A stretch of DNA of 64,000 nt from positions 310,001-374,000 of the forward strand of contig FOZN01000004.1 in the NCBI GenBank assembly GCA_900114805.1. Reading direction: 5' to 3'. Each line of letters opens with the position of its first letter. The first letter of the stretch is position 1. Positions 28,648 to 37,356 of this stretch are shown here, one piece after another. This DNA is from Agrococcus baldri (lineage in GTDB: Bacteria; Actinomycetota; Actinomycetes; Actinomycetales; Microbacteriaceae). Below the pieces are notes generated by a model. That model saw nothing but the letters and a program-made list of their open reading frames with translations, was not told the DNA's origin and did no database searches. Position numbers and translations under genes: made by a program.

Positions 28648-29432
28648 GATGCCCTTCCGAATTCGGCGACGCGAGCCTCGGGGTCGCCGTGGGTGACCAG
28701 CGCCTCGCCGACCAGCACCGCATCCGCCCCGTCACGCCGGTAGCGCGCCACGTCCTCCGCCTCGCGCACGCCCGATTCGGCGACCGCGACGGTGCCGGCG
28801 GGGATGCGCGCCCGCAGCTCGCCGAAGCGGCCCGGGTGCATCGTGAAGGTCTTGAGGTCGCGGGTGTTGACGCCCAGGATGCGCGCGTCGACCTCGAGCG
28901 CGGCATCGATCTCGTGCTCGTCGTGCACCTCGACCAGCACGGACAGGCCGAGCTCGCGCGCGAAGGCGTGCAGCTGGGCGAGCCGTGCGGGCGTGAGCGA
29001 GGCGACGATGAGCAGCGCCAGGTCGGCGCCGAAGGCGCGCGCCTCGAGCAGCTGGTACTCGTCGGCGATGAAGTCCTTGCGCAGCACCGGCACCGACACG
29101 GCGGCGCGCACCGCCCGCAGGTCGTCGAGCGAGCCGAGGAAACGGCGCTCCTCGGTGAGCACGCTGATCGCGCTCGCCCCGCCGGCGGCGTAGCTGGCGG
29201 CGAGCGATGCGGGCTCGGGGATGTCGGCAAGCGGGCCCTTCGAGGGGCTGGCGCGCTTCACCTCGGCGATGATGTGCGGGCCGTCGGAGTCGGTCTTCGG
29301 CGTGCCGAGGATGGCGGCCGCGTCGAGCGGCTGCGGCGTCGAGAGCGCGATCGACTCCAGGCGGGCCGTCGGCAGGCTCTCGCGCCGCCGTGCCGCATCC
29401 TCGAGCGCGCCCGCAGTGAGCGCGTCGAGCAC
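28644..29432 (-). CDS. trpC: Indole-3-glycerol phosphate synthase
   Basis: Protein of 262 aa, a TIM barrel that closes the indole ring. The [12 protein letters not shown] active-site segment, [23 protein letters not shown] and VAESGV blocks are present. It is single-domain, not fused to TrpF. The start is GTG at 29432, two nt past the stop of the upstream gene, with CAGGA upstream. The longer reading frame is not supported. Confidence 0.96.
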   Translation of the reverse strand: MLDALTAGALEDAARRRESLPTARLESIALSTPQPLDAAAILGTPKTDSDGPHIIAEVKRASPSKGPLADIPEPASLAASYAAGGASAISVLTEERRFLGSLDDLRAVRAAVSVPVLRKDFIADEYQLLEARAFGADLALLIVASLTPARLAQLHAFARELGLSVLVEVHDEHEIDAALEVDARILGVNTRDLKTFTMHPGRFGELRARIPAGTVAVAESGVREAEDVARYRRDGADAVLVGEALVTHGDPEARVAEFGRAS

Positions 29433-29434
29433 GG

Positions 29435-29704
29435 TCAGTGGTCCTGCACGCCGAGACCGGCCCGAGCGAGGATCGGCCAGAGCACGGCGCCGATCACCAG
29501 CAGGCCGGCGCTCGCCCACACCAGCATCGGCAGGTCGAGGAAGAAGAACAGGGTGCCGAACAGCACCGCGACGAGCATGACCACGACACTCGCCCAGGCG
29601 GCCTTCGAGTTGCCGTGGCCCGGGTCGACGAACGCCGGGTCGTAGTCGGCCACGTGCAGCTGTGCCGCGTGGTCGTCGCTGATGCCGTTGCTGCGTGCGT
29701 TCAC
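29435..29704 (-). CDS. HGxxPAAW-motif membrane protein (DUF6704-like)
   Basis: Protein of 89 aa of unknown function. The sequence DPGHGNSKAAWASVVVMLV carries the HGxxxAAW motif that names this actinobacterial family, followed by two membrane helices (about 38-58 and 63-80). The start is GTG at 29704 with GAGGAG at 4 nt. Members usually sit next to trpC, as here, but a role in tryptophan synthesis is not shown. Confidence 0.85.
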   Translation of the reverse strand: MNARSNGISDDHAAQLHVADYDPAFVDPGHGNSKAAWASVVVMLVAVLFGTLFFFLDLPMLVWASAGLLVIGAVLWPILARAGLGVQDH

Positions 29705-29763
29705 GATGCTCCTCGGGTGAATCCGGTCGAAGTCGGGGCGCGCCGGGTGCGCCTCGCAGCAGT

Positions 29764-30324
29764 CTACCGAGTCGGATCCTCGCCGTCGTCCATGACATCC
29801 CACGCGAGGCCGGATCCGCTGCGCTCGTAGCGGGCGGTGCGCTTGGCGCGCGCTGGCCAGCGGTGCGCGGTGGCGAGCACCCACAGCGCGGCCACGATCG
29901 CGACCCAGCCGGCGGCGGTGCCGAAGCCGGCGGCGCCCTCGAGCGTGCGGGCGGCGATCTCCGCGCCCTGCGCCGTGCCCGAGAGGCCGGTCGCCTCGGC
30001 CACGAGCGCGTCGAGCGCCGCCGCCACCCCGACCCGCGCGCCGGTGACGTGCAGGATGAGCCCGGCGCCCAGCAGCAGCGCCAGCACGCCCAGCACGTGC
30101 CGCCAGATGCGGCCGGCGATCGGCAGCACGATCGCGAGCACCGCGCAGGCGAGCGACATGATCGTCAGCGCCCCGGCGAGCTCCTGGCCGGTGGCCGTGA
30201 GCACCCGGCCGTCGACGAGCGTCGCGCTCACCCACGGCTGGGTGGCGGCGATCAGTCCGAGCGCCGCCGCCAGCAGCAGCGCGAGCGCGGCGAGCAGCCT
30301 GCCGCGGGTCAGCAGCCTGGTCAC
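29764..30324 (-). CDS. Trp biosynthesis-associated membrane protein
   Basis: Protein of 186 aa with four hydrophobic helices and a polar C-terminus (YERSGSGLAWDVMDDGEDP). It matches the actinobacterial trp-operon membrane protein family (TIGR02234) in position, size and layout: a TM helix, a loop with QPW, then three TM helices. The biochemical function is unknown. The GTG at 30324 overlaps the trpE stop by 4 nt (GTGA). Confidence 0.85.
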   Translation of the reverse strand: MTRLLTRGRLLAALALLLAAALGLIAATQPWVSATLVDGRVLTATGQELAGALTIMSLACAVLAIVLPIAGRIWRHVLGVLALLLGAGLILHVTGARVGVAAALDALVAEATGLSGTAQGAEIAARTLEGAAGFGTAAGWVAIVAALWVLATAHRWPARAKRTARYERSGSGLAWDVMDDGEDPTR

Positions 30325-31850
30325 GGTCGCGTCCGCATCGACGACGCCACCGCGACCGCCCGCAGCGGCGCGGCCGCCTTGCTGCGCACCTCCTGCAGCT
30401 CGGTCTCCGGGTCGCTGTCGGCGACCAGGCCGGCGCCCGACTGCACGTGCGCGACGCCGGCCCGCATGGTGACCGTGCGGATCGCGATCGCAAGATCCGC
30501 ATCCCCCGCCAGGTCGAACCATCCGACCACCCCGCCGTAGACGCCGCGCTGGGCGCTCTCGAGCTCGTCGATCAGCTCGAGCGCGCGCGGCTTCGGCGCA
30601 CCGGAGAGGGTGCCGGCGGGGAAGGTGGCGCGGAAGGCGTCCACTGCCGAGGCGTCGGGCCGCATCGCGCCCTCGACGGTCGAGACGATGTGCATGATGT
30701 GGCTGAAGCGCTCGATCGCCATCAGCTCCGTCACCGCGACGCTGCCGGGCACGCACACCTTCGCGAGGTCGTTGCGGGCGAGGTCGACGAGCATGACGTG
30801 CTCGGCGCGCTCCTTCGGGTCGGCCAGCAGCTCCTCCCCCAGGTCGCGGTCGGCGGATGCGTCGGCGCCGCGCGGGCGCGACCCCGCGATCGGGTGCATG
30901 GTCGCCCGCCCCTCGTGCACCGTCACGAGCGCCTCGGGGCTCGAGCCGACCACCGCGTAGGGCTCGCCGTCGGCGGTCTCGAGGCTCAGCAGGTAGAGGT
31001 AGGGCGAGGGGTTCAGCATGCGCAGCACCCGGTAGACCTCGAGCGGGTCGGCGTCGGTGGGCAGGTCGAAGCGCGAGGAGAGCACCACCTGGAAGACGTC
31101 GCCGTCGACGATGTGCCGCTTCGAGGCCTCGACCATGCCCCGGTAGTCCTCGGCGCTGACGCGCGCGCTGGGCCGCGGCTCGGCCTCGCGGTCGAGCGCG
31201 GCGATCGAGCCGGGCTGCGGCCGCGTGAGCTCCTCCTCGAGCGCGTCGAGCCGGGTCTGCGCGTCGCGCCACAGCGCATCCGCGTCGTCGGTGCCGTCGT
31301 TCAGCACGTTCGCGACCAGGTGCGCGGCGCCCGTGCGGTGGTCGAGCACCACGAGGGTGGCGGCGAGCGACATGGCGATGGCCGGCACGTCGACATCGCG
31401 CTCGGGCGCGTCGGGCAGGTGCTCGAGCTCGCGCACGGCCTCCCAGCCGATGTGGCCGATCATGCCGCTGGTCAGGCGCGGCAGGCCGGGGATGCGCGGG
31501 GTCGCCCAACGGCGCAGCACGTGCTCGACGGTGGCGAGGCCGCCCGCCGGCGCGTCCTCGCCCAGCAGGCGCTCGGCGCTGACGAGCTTGGAGCGCCACT
31601 CGACGCGGCCGCGATCGGCGGTCAGCTGCCCGAAGGAGGCGACGCCGACGAAGGAGTAGCGGTTCCAGACGCCCTGCTGCGCCGACTCGAGCAGGAAGCT
31701 GCCGGGGCGGCCCGCGCCGTCTGGCCCCTGGGCGAGCCGCCGGTAGACGCCCACGGGCGTCTCGGCGTCGAGGAAGACCTCGCGCACGACCGGCACGATG
31801 CGGTGGCCGGGCAGCAGCGCGTCGAAGGCGGGGCGGTCGGTGTCGGTCAC
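30321..31850 (-). CDS. trpE: Anthranilate synthase component I
   Basis: Protein of 509 aa that makes anthranilate from chorismate with amide nitrogen from TrpG, which is not encoded nearby. The tryptophan-feedback segment [19 protein letters not shown] is present. The chorismate-binding C-terminal domain has [22 protein letters not shown] and [11 protein letters not shown]. The GTG at 31850 overlaps the hisI stop by 4 nt. No leader peptide with Trp codons can precede it, because hisI occupies that place, so classical attenuation directly at trpE is unlikely. Confidence 0.96.
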   Translation of the reverse strand: MTDTDRPAFDALLPGHRIVPVVREVFLDAETPVGVYRRLAQGPDGAGRPGSFLLESAQQGVWNRYSFVGVASFGQLTADRGRVEWRSKLVSAERLLGEDAPAGGLATVEHVLRRWATPRIPGLPRLTSGMIGHIGWEAVRELEHLPDAPERDVDVPAIAMSLAATLVVLDHRTGAAHLVANVLNDGTDDADALWRDAQTRLDALEEELTRPQPGSIAALDREAEPRPSARVSAEDYRGMVEASKRHIVDGDVFQVVLSSRFDLPTDADPLEVYRVLRMLNPSPYLYLLSLETADGEPYAVVGSSPEALVTVHEGRATMHPIAGSRPRGADASADRDLGEELLADPKERAEHVMLVDLARNDLAKVCVPGSVAVTELMAIERFSHIMHIVSTVEGAMRPDASAVDAFRATFPAGTLSGAPKPRALELIDELESAQRGVYGGVVGWFDLAGDADLAIAIRTVTMRAGVAHVQSGAGLVADSDPETELQEVRSKAAAPLRAVAVASSMRTRP

Positions 31851-32215
31851 GCCCGCTCCCCTGCTCCGTCGGTCCGAGGCGGGTGGGCCATCGGGATGGG
31901 CGTGAAGAAGCACGAGCGCGCGCCGGTGTGGCAGGCGGGCCCGGTCTGCTCGACCCGGATAAGGATGGCGTCGCCGTCGCAGTCGAGCGCGATCGATCGC
32001 GGCACCTGGATGTTGCCGCTGGTGTCGCCCTTGCGCCAGTACTCCTGCCGCGACCGCGACCAGAAGGTGACGCGACCCTCGGTGGCGGTGCGGCGCAGCG
32101 CCTCGTCGTCCATGTGGCCGACCATCAGCACGTCGCCGTTCGCGTCGTCCTGGATGACCGCGGCGACCAGCCCGTCGGCGTCCTTCTTCAGTGTCGGCAG
32201 CTCGAGCTCGCTCAT
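31847..32215 (-). CDS. hisI: Phosphoribosyl-AMP cyclohydrolase
   Basis: Protein of 122 aa if started at MSELELPTL, the third step of histidine synthesis. Conserved blocks [25 protein letters not shown] and [11 protein letters not shown] supply the zinc and active-site residues. Two more in-frame ATGs lie 21 and 42 nt upstream (32236, 32257) inside a 21-bp tandem duplication; the furthest overlaps the hisF stop as ATGA and would add 14 residues. The 32215 start is preferred because GAGGG precedes it and it gives the family N-terminus. Confidence 0.93.
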   Translation of the reverse strand: MSELELPTLKKDADGLVAAVIQDDANGDVLMVGHMDDEALRRTATEGRVTFWSRSRQEYWRKGDTSGNIQVPRSIALDCDGDAILIRVEQTGPACHTGARSCFFTPIPMAHPPRTDGAGERA

Positions 32216-32217
32216 CG

Positions 32218-32259
32218 CACCCTCACCCGTGTTCATCGCACCGTCACCCGTGTTCATCG
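32218..32259 (-). repeat. 21-bp tandem duplication of the hisI start region
   Basis: Two units of CGATGAACACGGGTGA(C/G)GGTG, followed by a third CGATGA that begins the accepted hisI start. Each copy carries an ATG in the hisI frame with a G-rich SD-like stretch before it. The first copy overlaps the hisF stop. Confidence 0.9.
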
Positions 32260-33012
32260 CACCGTCACCCCGGCATCCGCCATCGCCTGCTTGACCTCGC
32301 TGATCGTGCACTGCCCGCTGTGGAAGATGCTGGCGGCGAGCACGGCATCTGCCCCTGCTTCCACCGCGGGCGCGAAGTGCGCCGGCTCGCCCGCACCGCC
32401 GGAGGCGATCACGGGCGTCGTGGCAGCCGCGCGCACGAGGCGCAGCAGCTCGAGGTCGAAGCCCTCCTTCGTGCCGTCGGCGTCGATGGAGTTCACCAGC
32501 AGCTCGCCGACACCGCGCGCGACACCCTCCTCCGCCCAGGCGATGGCGTCGAGCCCGGCACCGCGGGAGCCGCCGTGCGTCGTGACCTCGAAGCCGCTCG
32601 GCATCTCGGCCGACCGGCGCACGTCGAGCGAGAGCACCAGCACCTGCGAGCCGAAGTCGGCCACGATGCGGTCGATGAGCGTCGGGTCGGCGATGGCCGC
32701 CGAGTTCACGCCCACCTTGTCGGCGCCGTGCGCCAGCAGCCGGGCGACGTCGTCGCGCTCGCGCACGCCGCCGCCGACGGTGAGCGGGATGAAGATCTGC
32801 TCGGCGCAGCGCTCGACCACGTCGAGCATCGTGCCGCGGTCGTCGACGGTCGCCTTCACGTCGAGGAAGGTGAGCTCGTCGGCGCCCTGCTCGGCGTAGC
32901 GGGCGGCGAGCTCGACCGGGTCGCCCTGGTCGGTGAGGCCCTGGAACTTGACGCCCTTGACGACGCGGCCGTGCGCGACGTCGAGGCAGGGGATGACGCG
33001 GGTGGCGAGCAT
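32254..33012 (-). CDS. hisF: Imidazole glycerol phosphate synthase cyclase subunit
   Basis: Protein of 252 aa, a (beta/alpha)8 barrel that forms IGP and AICAR with ammonia from HisH (not in the window). It starts [18 protein letters not shown] with the catalytic Asp in CLDV. Also visible are [22 protein letters not shown] with the second Asp, and [11 protein letters not shown]. Start at the ATG at 33012, which has GGAG upstream. Confidence 0.97.
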   Translation of the reverse strand: MLATRVIPCLDVAHGRVVKGVKFQGLTDQGDPVELAARYAEQGADELTFLDVKATVDDRGTMLDVVERCAEQIFIPLTVGGGVRERDDVARLLAHGADKVGVNSAAIADPTLIDRIVADFGSQVLVLSLDVRRSAEMPSGFEVTTHGGSRGAGLDAIAWAEEGVARGVGELLVNSIDADGTKEGFDLELLRLVRAAATTPVIASGGAGEPAHFAPAVEAGADAVLAASIFHSGQCTISEVKQAMADAGVTVR

Positions 33013-33046
33013 CGGGAGACTCCTGTCGGAAGCGGTCGGCCTGGCG

Positions 33047-33886
33047 TCAGAGGCGCGCGGCGTGGATGCGCGAGACGATGATCGCCGTCGCGCCGACGTC
33101 GTCGAGGGCGTCCATGATCTGGTTCGTGTCGTCGCGGCGCACCATCACGCGCACGGCCACCCAGCCCTCGCGCTGCAGCGGGCTGACGGTGGCGCTCTCG
33201 AAGCCGCGCGCGATGCCGATCGCCGCGTCGAGCCGTGAGCGGTCGATGTCGTAGTCCACGAGCACGTAGTCGCGGGCGACCATCACGCCGTCGAGCCGGC
33301 GCTTGAGCCGCGACAGGCCTGCCGGGTTCTGGCCGTTCGAGATCAGCACGGCCTCGCTCGTGAGGATCGGCTCCCCGAAGACCTCCAGGCCCTGGGCGCG
33401 CAGGGTGGCACCGGTCTCGACGACGTCGGCCACCGCATCCGCCACCCCGAGCCGCACCGACGACTCGACGGCGCCGTCGAGGCGCACGAGCTCTGCGGTG
33501 ATGCCGTGCTGGGCGAGGTGCTGCTCGACCAGCAGCGTGTAGCTGGAGGCAATGCGCACGCCCTGCAGGTCGGCGGCGCTCTGGAAGCGCCCGGCGGGCC
33601 CGGCGAAGCGGAAGGTGGACCGGGCGAAGCCGAGCCCCTCGACCTCGACGGCGTCGGAGCCCGAGTCGAGCAGCAGGTCGCGGCCGGTGATGCCGACGTC
33701 GAGCGCGCCGGAGCCGACGTAGGTGGCGATGTCGCGCGGGCGGAGGAAGAAGAACTCCACCTCGTTGCGCGCATCGACGACGATGAGCTCCTTGCCGTCG
33801 CGGCGGCCGCGGTAGCCGGCCTCGTCGAGCATCCAGGCGGCCGTCTCGGCCAGCGAGCCCTTGTTGGGCACGGCGATCTTCAGCAT
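33047..33886 (-). CDS. hisG: ATP phosphoribosyltransferase (long form)
   Basis: Protein of 279 aa for the first, feedback-controlled step of histidine synthesis. The N-terminal two-lobed domain starts [12 protein letters not shown], with [14 protein letters not shown] and a PRPP-type segment [16 protein letters not shown]. The last 75 residues ([17 protein letters not shown]) are the ACT-like regulatory domain of the hexameric long form, so histidine inhibition is expected. AAGGGAAGTC precedes the ATG. Confidence 0.97.
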   Translation of the reverse strand: MLKIAVPNKGSLAETAAWMLDEAGYRGRRDGKELIVVDARNEVEFFFLRPRDIATYVGSGALDVGITGRDLLLDSGSDAVEVEGLGFARSTFRFAGPAGRFQSAADLQGVRIASSYTLLVEQHLAQHGITAELVRLDGAVESSVRLGVADAVADVVETGATLRAQGLEVFGEPILTSEAVLISNGQNPAGLSRLKRRLDGVMVARDYVLVDYDIDRSRLDAAIGIARGFESATVSPLQREGWVAVRVMVRRDDTNQIMDALDDVGATAIIVSRIHAARL

Positions 33887-33926
33887 GACTTCCCTTGACG
33901 ACGTCTGACGGATGCGGGAGGGCGCG

Positions 33927-34190
33927 TCAGAGATGTCGGTAGACGTCCTGCAGCGAGATGCCCTTCGCGAGCATCAGCACCTGCAGGTGGTAGAGCAGTT
34001 GCGAGATCTCGAGCGCGGCGTCCTCATCGGTCTCGTGCTCGGCGGCCATCCACACCTCGGCGGCCTCCTCGACGATCTTCTTGCCGATGGCGTGCACGCC
34101 GGCGTCGACGAGCTCGACGGTGCGCGAGCCGTCACGCCGCTCGGCGAGGGTGCGCTCGAGCTCGGCGTGCAGCTCGTCGAAGGTCTTCAC
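33927..34190 (-). CDS. hisE: Phosphoribosyl-ATP pyrophosphatase
   Basis: Protein of 87 aa that hydrolyses PR-ATP to PR-AMP. The all-alpha MazG-like fold is shown by [17 protein letters not shown] and [14 protein letters not shown], which carry the metal-binding Glu/Asp residues. The GTG at 34190 overlaps the rpe stop by 4 nt (GTGA), with GGAG two bases before it. It is separate from hisI, as usual in actinobacteria. Confidence 0.96.
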   Translation of the reverse strand: MKTFDELHAELERTLAERRDGSRTVELVDAGVHAIGKKIVEEAAEVWMAAEHETDEDAALEISQLLYHLQVLMLAKGISLQDVYRHL

Positions 34191-35008
34191 GTCTCCAGGC
34201 TACCGGTCGGGTCGGTGCCTGCTGCGCCAGTGCCTGCTGCGTCAGTGCCTGCTGCGTCAGTGCCTGCTGCGCCCGTGCCTGCCGCGTCGATGCCCGTCGT
34301 GCCGGTGCCCGCGAGGCCGCGGTGGATCGCGCGCAGGTCGATGCGGCCGGTGTCGAACGCGCCGCGGCCGGCGTCGCGCAGCGCCGTGATGCGCTCGGCG
34401 GGCGAGGAGTGGCCGTAGACGGCGCTGCCGGCGACGAACACGTCGGCGCCCGAGGCGGCCGCGATCGGCAGCGTGTCGGCGGTGATGCCGCCGTCGACCT
34501 GCAGCGCGAGCTCGATGCCGAGCTGCTCGGCCTTGCCGCGCAGCGCCTCGACCTTGGGCATCATCTCGCCCATGAACGACTGCCCGCCGAAGCCGGGCTC
34601 GACGGTCATGACGAGCACCATGTCGAACTCCGCCAGGTGCTCGATGACCTCGTCGACGAGCGTGCCGGGTTTGATGGCGATGGATGCGCGGGTGCCGCGT
34701 GCGCGCAGCTCACGGGCGAGCGCGACGGCGTCGCGGGTCGCCTCGGCGTGGAAGGTGACGGAGTCGACGCGGTCGATCGCGTACTGCGGCGCCCAGGTGT
34801 CGGGGTCGTCGATCATCAGGTGCACGTCGATCGGCAGATCGGTGACTTCGGCGATGCGCTGCACCATCGGCAGGCCGAAGGTGAGGTTGGGCACGAAGTG
34901 CGCGTCCATGACGTCCACGTGCACGCCGTCGGCGCTGGCGATCCTGCCGAGGTCGCGTTCGAGGTTCACGAAGTCGGCCGAGAGGATGCTGGGGTGAATC
35001 CTGACCAT
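34187..35008 (-). CDS. rpe: Ribulose-phosphate 3-epimerase with repetitive C-terminal tail
   Basis: Protein of 273 aa for the non-oxidative pentose phosphate pathway. The TIM barrel has the metal His/Asp in [16 protein letters not shown] and DVHLMI, plus [14 protein letters not shown] and LQVDGGI. The family length is about 220. Here some 45 extra residues form a tail of AGT(D/G)A pentapeptides from a 15-bp DNA repeat, followed by GSLET. The ATG at 35008 has TAGGCT 7 nt upstream. The stop overlaps the hisE GTG. Confidence 0.95.
   Translation of the reverse strand: MVRIHPSILSADFVNLERDLGRIASADGVHVDVMDAHFVPNLTFGLPMVQRIAEVTDLPIDVHLMIDDPDTWAPQYAIDRVDSVTFHAEATRDAVALARELRARGTRASIAIKPGTLVDEVIEHLAEFDMVLVMTVEPGFGGQSFMGEMMPKVEALRGKAEQLGIELALQVDGGITADTLPIAAASGADVFVAGSAVYGHSSPAERITALRDAGRGAFDTGRIDLRAIHRGLAGTGTTGIDAAGTGAAGTDAAGTDAAGTGAAGTDPTGSLET
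34215..34304 (-). repeat. 15-bp tandem repeat inside rpe 3' end
   Basis: Five good copies and one diverged copy of a 15-bp unit (plus strand GTGCCTGCTGCGTCA) in the rpe frame, encoding repeated TDAAG pentapeptides. The unit length keeps the frame, so copy number can vary without destroying the protein. Confidence 0.95.
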
Positions 35009-35015
35009 GGCTTCC

Positions 35016-35021
35016 AGCCTA
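35016..35021 (-). promoter_or_regulatory. Putative -10 element of leaderless rpe promoter
   Basis: TAGGCT on the minus strand, 7 nt before the rpe ATG. It suggests an internal promoter between rsmB and rpe that would drive the rpe-his-trp run. Confidence 0.45.
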
Positions 35022-35037
35022 TCGACCTGTGCGTGCG

Positions 35038-36399
35038 CTATCGGCCAGCGGTGGTGAGCAGCTGGATGAACATCGCGTCGGTGCCGTTGCGGTGCGGCCA
35101 CAGCTGCACGGCGTCGCCTGTCTCGCCCAGCGCGATGCCGGGCGAGAGCTCGCGCACGACGGCGCGCGTGTCGAGCGGCTCGAGGCCGAGCGCGGCAGCG
35201 CGCTCGACGACCGCTCGCGTCTCGGCCAGGTGGGGTGAGCAGGTCACGTAGGCGATGATCCCGCCGGGCTTGAGGGCGTTGGCGGATGCCTCGAGCAGCT
35301 CGGTCTGCAGGGTCGCCAGCGCTGGCACGTCGCTGGGCTGCTTGCGCCAGCGCGCCTCCGGGCGGCGGCGCAGCGCGCCCAGGCCCGTGCAGGGCGCGTC
35401 GAGCAGGATGCGGTCGAAGGCGTGCGCCGTCTCGCCGCTGCCGTAGCGGCGGCCGTCGCCGGTGACGACGCGCGGCCCCTTGCCGGGCGCCGCCGTCTCG
35501 ATCGCCCGCACGGCCTGACGGACGAGCTTCGCGCGATGTGGCAGCAGCTCGTTCGCCTCGAGCTGCGCGCCCACGTTCGCGGCTTCGGCCGCCATGAGCG
35601 CCGCCTTGCCGCCGGGCCCGGCGCACAGGTCGAGCCAGCGCTCCCCCGCCGCGACCGGCCGCGCGCGCGTCAGCGCGAGCGCGGCGAGCTGGCTGCCGGC
35701 ATCCTGCACGCGCCAGCTGCCGTCGGTGATCTGCGGCAGGCGCGCGGGGTCGCCGGCCGGCGCGATCCGGCCTATGGGGCTCGCGGTGCCCGGCAGGCCG
35801 AGCGCGTCGGGGTCGGCGAGCCCCGGCAGCGCCACGAGCTGCACGGCCGGCGGGTCGTTGTCGGCGGCGAGCAGCGCGGGCAACTCGTCGCCTGCGCCCT
35901 CGCGCTCGAGCGTGCGGCGCAGCGCCCGCAGCACCCAGGCGGGGTGGCCCGTCTCGAGCGCGAGCCGCTCGTCGTCGCTCAGCTCGGCCGTGAGCGTCGC
36001 GAGCCGCTGCTCGAAGGGCACCTCGGACAGCCGCCGCAGCACGGCGTTGGCGAAGCCCGCCCGGCCGCGGTGGTGCTTCAGCAGCGCGACCGTCTCGTGC
36101 ACGGCGGCGTGCGAGGGCACGCGCATGCGGCTGAGCTGGTGCGAGCCGATGCGCAGGGTGGCGAGCGTCTCCGGGTCGATCTGCTCGATCGGGCGGCCTG
36201 CGGCGTCGGCGATGAGCGCGTCGTGCTGGCCCTGCCAGCGCAGCGTGCCGTAGGCGAGCTCGGTGGCGAAGCCGGCGTCTGCGGGGCTGAGGCCGGCTTC
36301 GCGGATGCGCTGCGGCAGCAGCAGGTTGGCGTAGGCGTCGTCGCGGTCGACGTCGAGGACGACGTCGCGGGCGACCCGACGGGCGGTGGCGTCGATCAT
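35038..36399 (-). CDS. rsmB: 16S rRNA m5C967 methyltransferase
   Basis: Protein of 453 aa. The N-terminal NusB-like RNA-binding domain spans about 1-140 (LLLPQRIREAGLSPADAGFA). The C-terminal SAM-dependent methyltransferase has WLDLCAGPGGKAALMA, the catalytic PC motif LLDAPCTGLGALRRRPEARW and the second Cys in VTCSPH. It uses the two-cysteine mechanism of RNA m5C methyltransferases. The start overlaps the fmt stop by 4 nt, the usual fmt-rsmB pairing. Confidence 0.95.
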   Translation of the reverse strand: MIDATARRVARDVVLDVDRDDAYANLLLPQRIREAGLSPADAGFATELAYGTLRWQGQHDALIADAAGRPIEQIDPETLATLRIGSHQLSRMRVPSHAAVHETVALLKHHRGRAGFANAVLRRLSEVPFEQRLATLTAELSDDERLALETGHPAWVLRALRRTLEREGAGDELPALLAADNDPPAVQLVALPGLADPDALGLPGTASPIGRIAPAGDPARLPQITDGSWRVQDAGSQLAALALTRARPVAAGERWLDLCAGPGGKAALMAAEAANVGAQLEANELLPHRAKLVRQAVRAIETAAPGKGPRVVTGDGRRYGSGETAHAFDRILLDAPCTGLGALRRRPEARWRKQPSDVPALATLQTELLEASANALKPGGIIAYVTCSPHLAETRAVVERAAALGLEPLDTRAVVRELSPGIALGETGDAVQLWPHRNGTDAMFIQLLTTAGR

Positions 36400-37328
36400 G
36401 CGCCCACCTCGAACGTCGCGGAGCCGCCGCGGCCGCGCAGCCAGTCGGCGCCGGCCATCGGGCGCTTGCCGGCCGGCTGCACCTCGAGCAGCTCGAGCGG
36501 GGCGCTGCCGGTGCCGACCACGGCGGTGCGGCCGGCGAGCGCAGCCTCGCCCGGCGCCAGCGGCTCGGCGCCGGAGCGTGCCAGCGAGAGCAGCTTCACC
36601 CGCTCTCCCTCGCCCTGCTCGGTGCGCAGCATCGCGTGGGCGCCGGGCTCGGGCGTGACGCCGCGGAAGCGCGCCAGCAGCGCCGGCGCCGTCTGCGTGA
36701 AGTCGAGCGCGCCGTCGGCGAGCGCGAGCTTCGGCGCGAGGCTGGGTGCGCCCGTCTGCTCCTCGAACACCGCCGTGCCGGCCGCGATCGCGTCGACCGC
36801 CTCGACCAGCTCGCGCGCGCCGAGCTCCGCGAGCTGCGCGAGCAGCGCGCCCGCGGTCGCGCCCTCCGGGATCTCGGCCTCGCGCATCCGCACCACCGGT
36901 CCCGCGTCGAGCTCCGGCACCAGCCGGAAGACGCTCACGCCGGTGACGCCGTGCCCGTCGATGAGCGCGCGCTGCACGGGCGCGGCGCCGCGGTAGTCGG
37001 GCAGCAGCGAGAAGTGCAGGTTGATCCAGCCGTGCGGGGGCGCTGACAGCAGCGGTTCGCGCACCAGCCCGCCGTAGGCGACCACGACCGCCAGCTCGGG
37101 CTCGAGCGCAATGATCTGCTCGGTGGCGGCGGCGTCGAGCCGGTTCGCCTCGACGACGGGCAGCCCCAGCTCGGCCGCCCTCGCCGCGACCGGCGTGGGC
37201 GTGAGCACGCGCCTGCGGCCCTGCGGCGAGGCGGCGCGGGTGATGACCGCGGCGATCTCGTGGCGGCGAGCGAGCAGCTCGAGACTGGGCACGGCGGCAG
37301 CGGGGCTGCCGGCGAAGACGATGCGCAT
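36396..37328 (-). CDS. fmt: Methionyl-tRNA formyltransferase
   Basis: Protein of 310 aa that formylates initiator Met-tRNA with 10-formyl-THF. It starts MRIVFAGSPAAAVPSLELL. The catalytic Asn-x-His and SLLP loop appear in WINLHFSLLPDYRGAAPVQ, and the Asp in LDAGPVV. The C-terminal OB-like tRNA-binding domain ends RGRGGSATFEVGA. AAGGAACC precedes the ATG. Confidence 0.96.
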   Translation of the reverse strand: MRIVFAGSPAAAVPSLELLARRHEIAAVITRAASPQGRRRVLTPTPVAARAAELGLPVVEANRLDAAATEQIIALEPELAVVVAYGGLVREPLLSAPPHGWINLHFSLLPDYRGAAPVQRALIDGHGVTGVSVFRLVPELDAGPVVRMREAEIPEGATAGALLAQLAELGARELVEAVDAIAAGTAVFEEQTGAPSLAPKLALADGALDFTQTAPALLARFRGVTPEPGAHAMLRTEQGEGERVKLLSLARSGAEPLAPGEAALAGRTAVVGTGSAPLELLEVQPAGKRPMAGADWLRGRGGSATFEVGA

Positions 37329-37356
37329 GGTTCCTTCTGGTCGGGCCATCTGGGGG

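Noticed and set aside
31850-31920. Tryptophan attenuator before trpE
   Set aside because: trpE overlaps hisI by 4 nt, and no leader peptide with Trp codons or terminator hairpin is visible.
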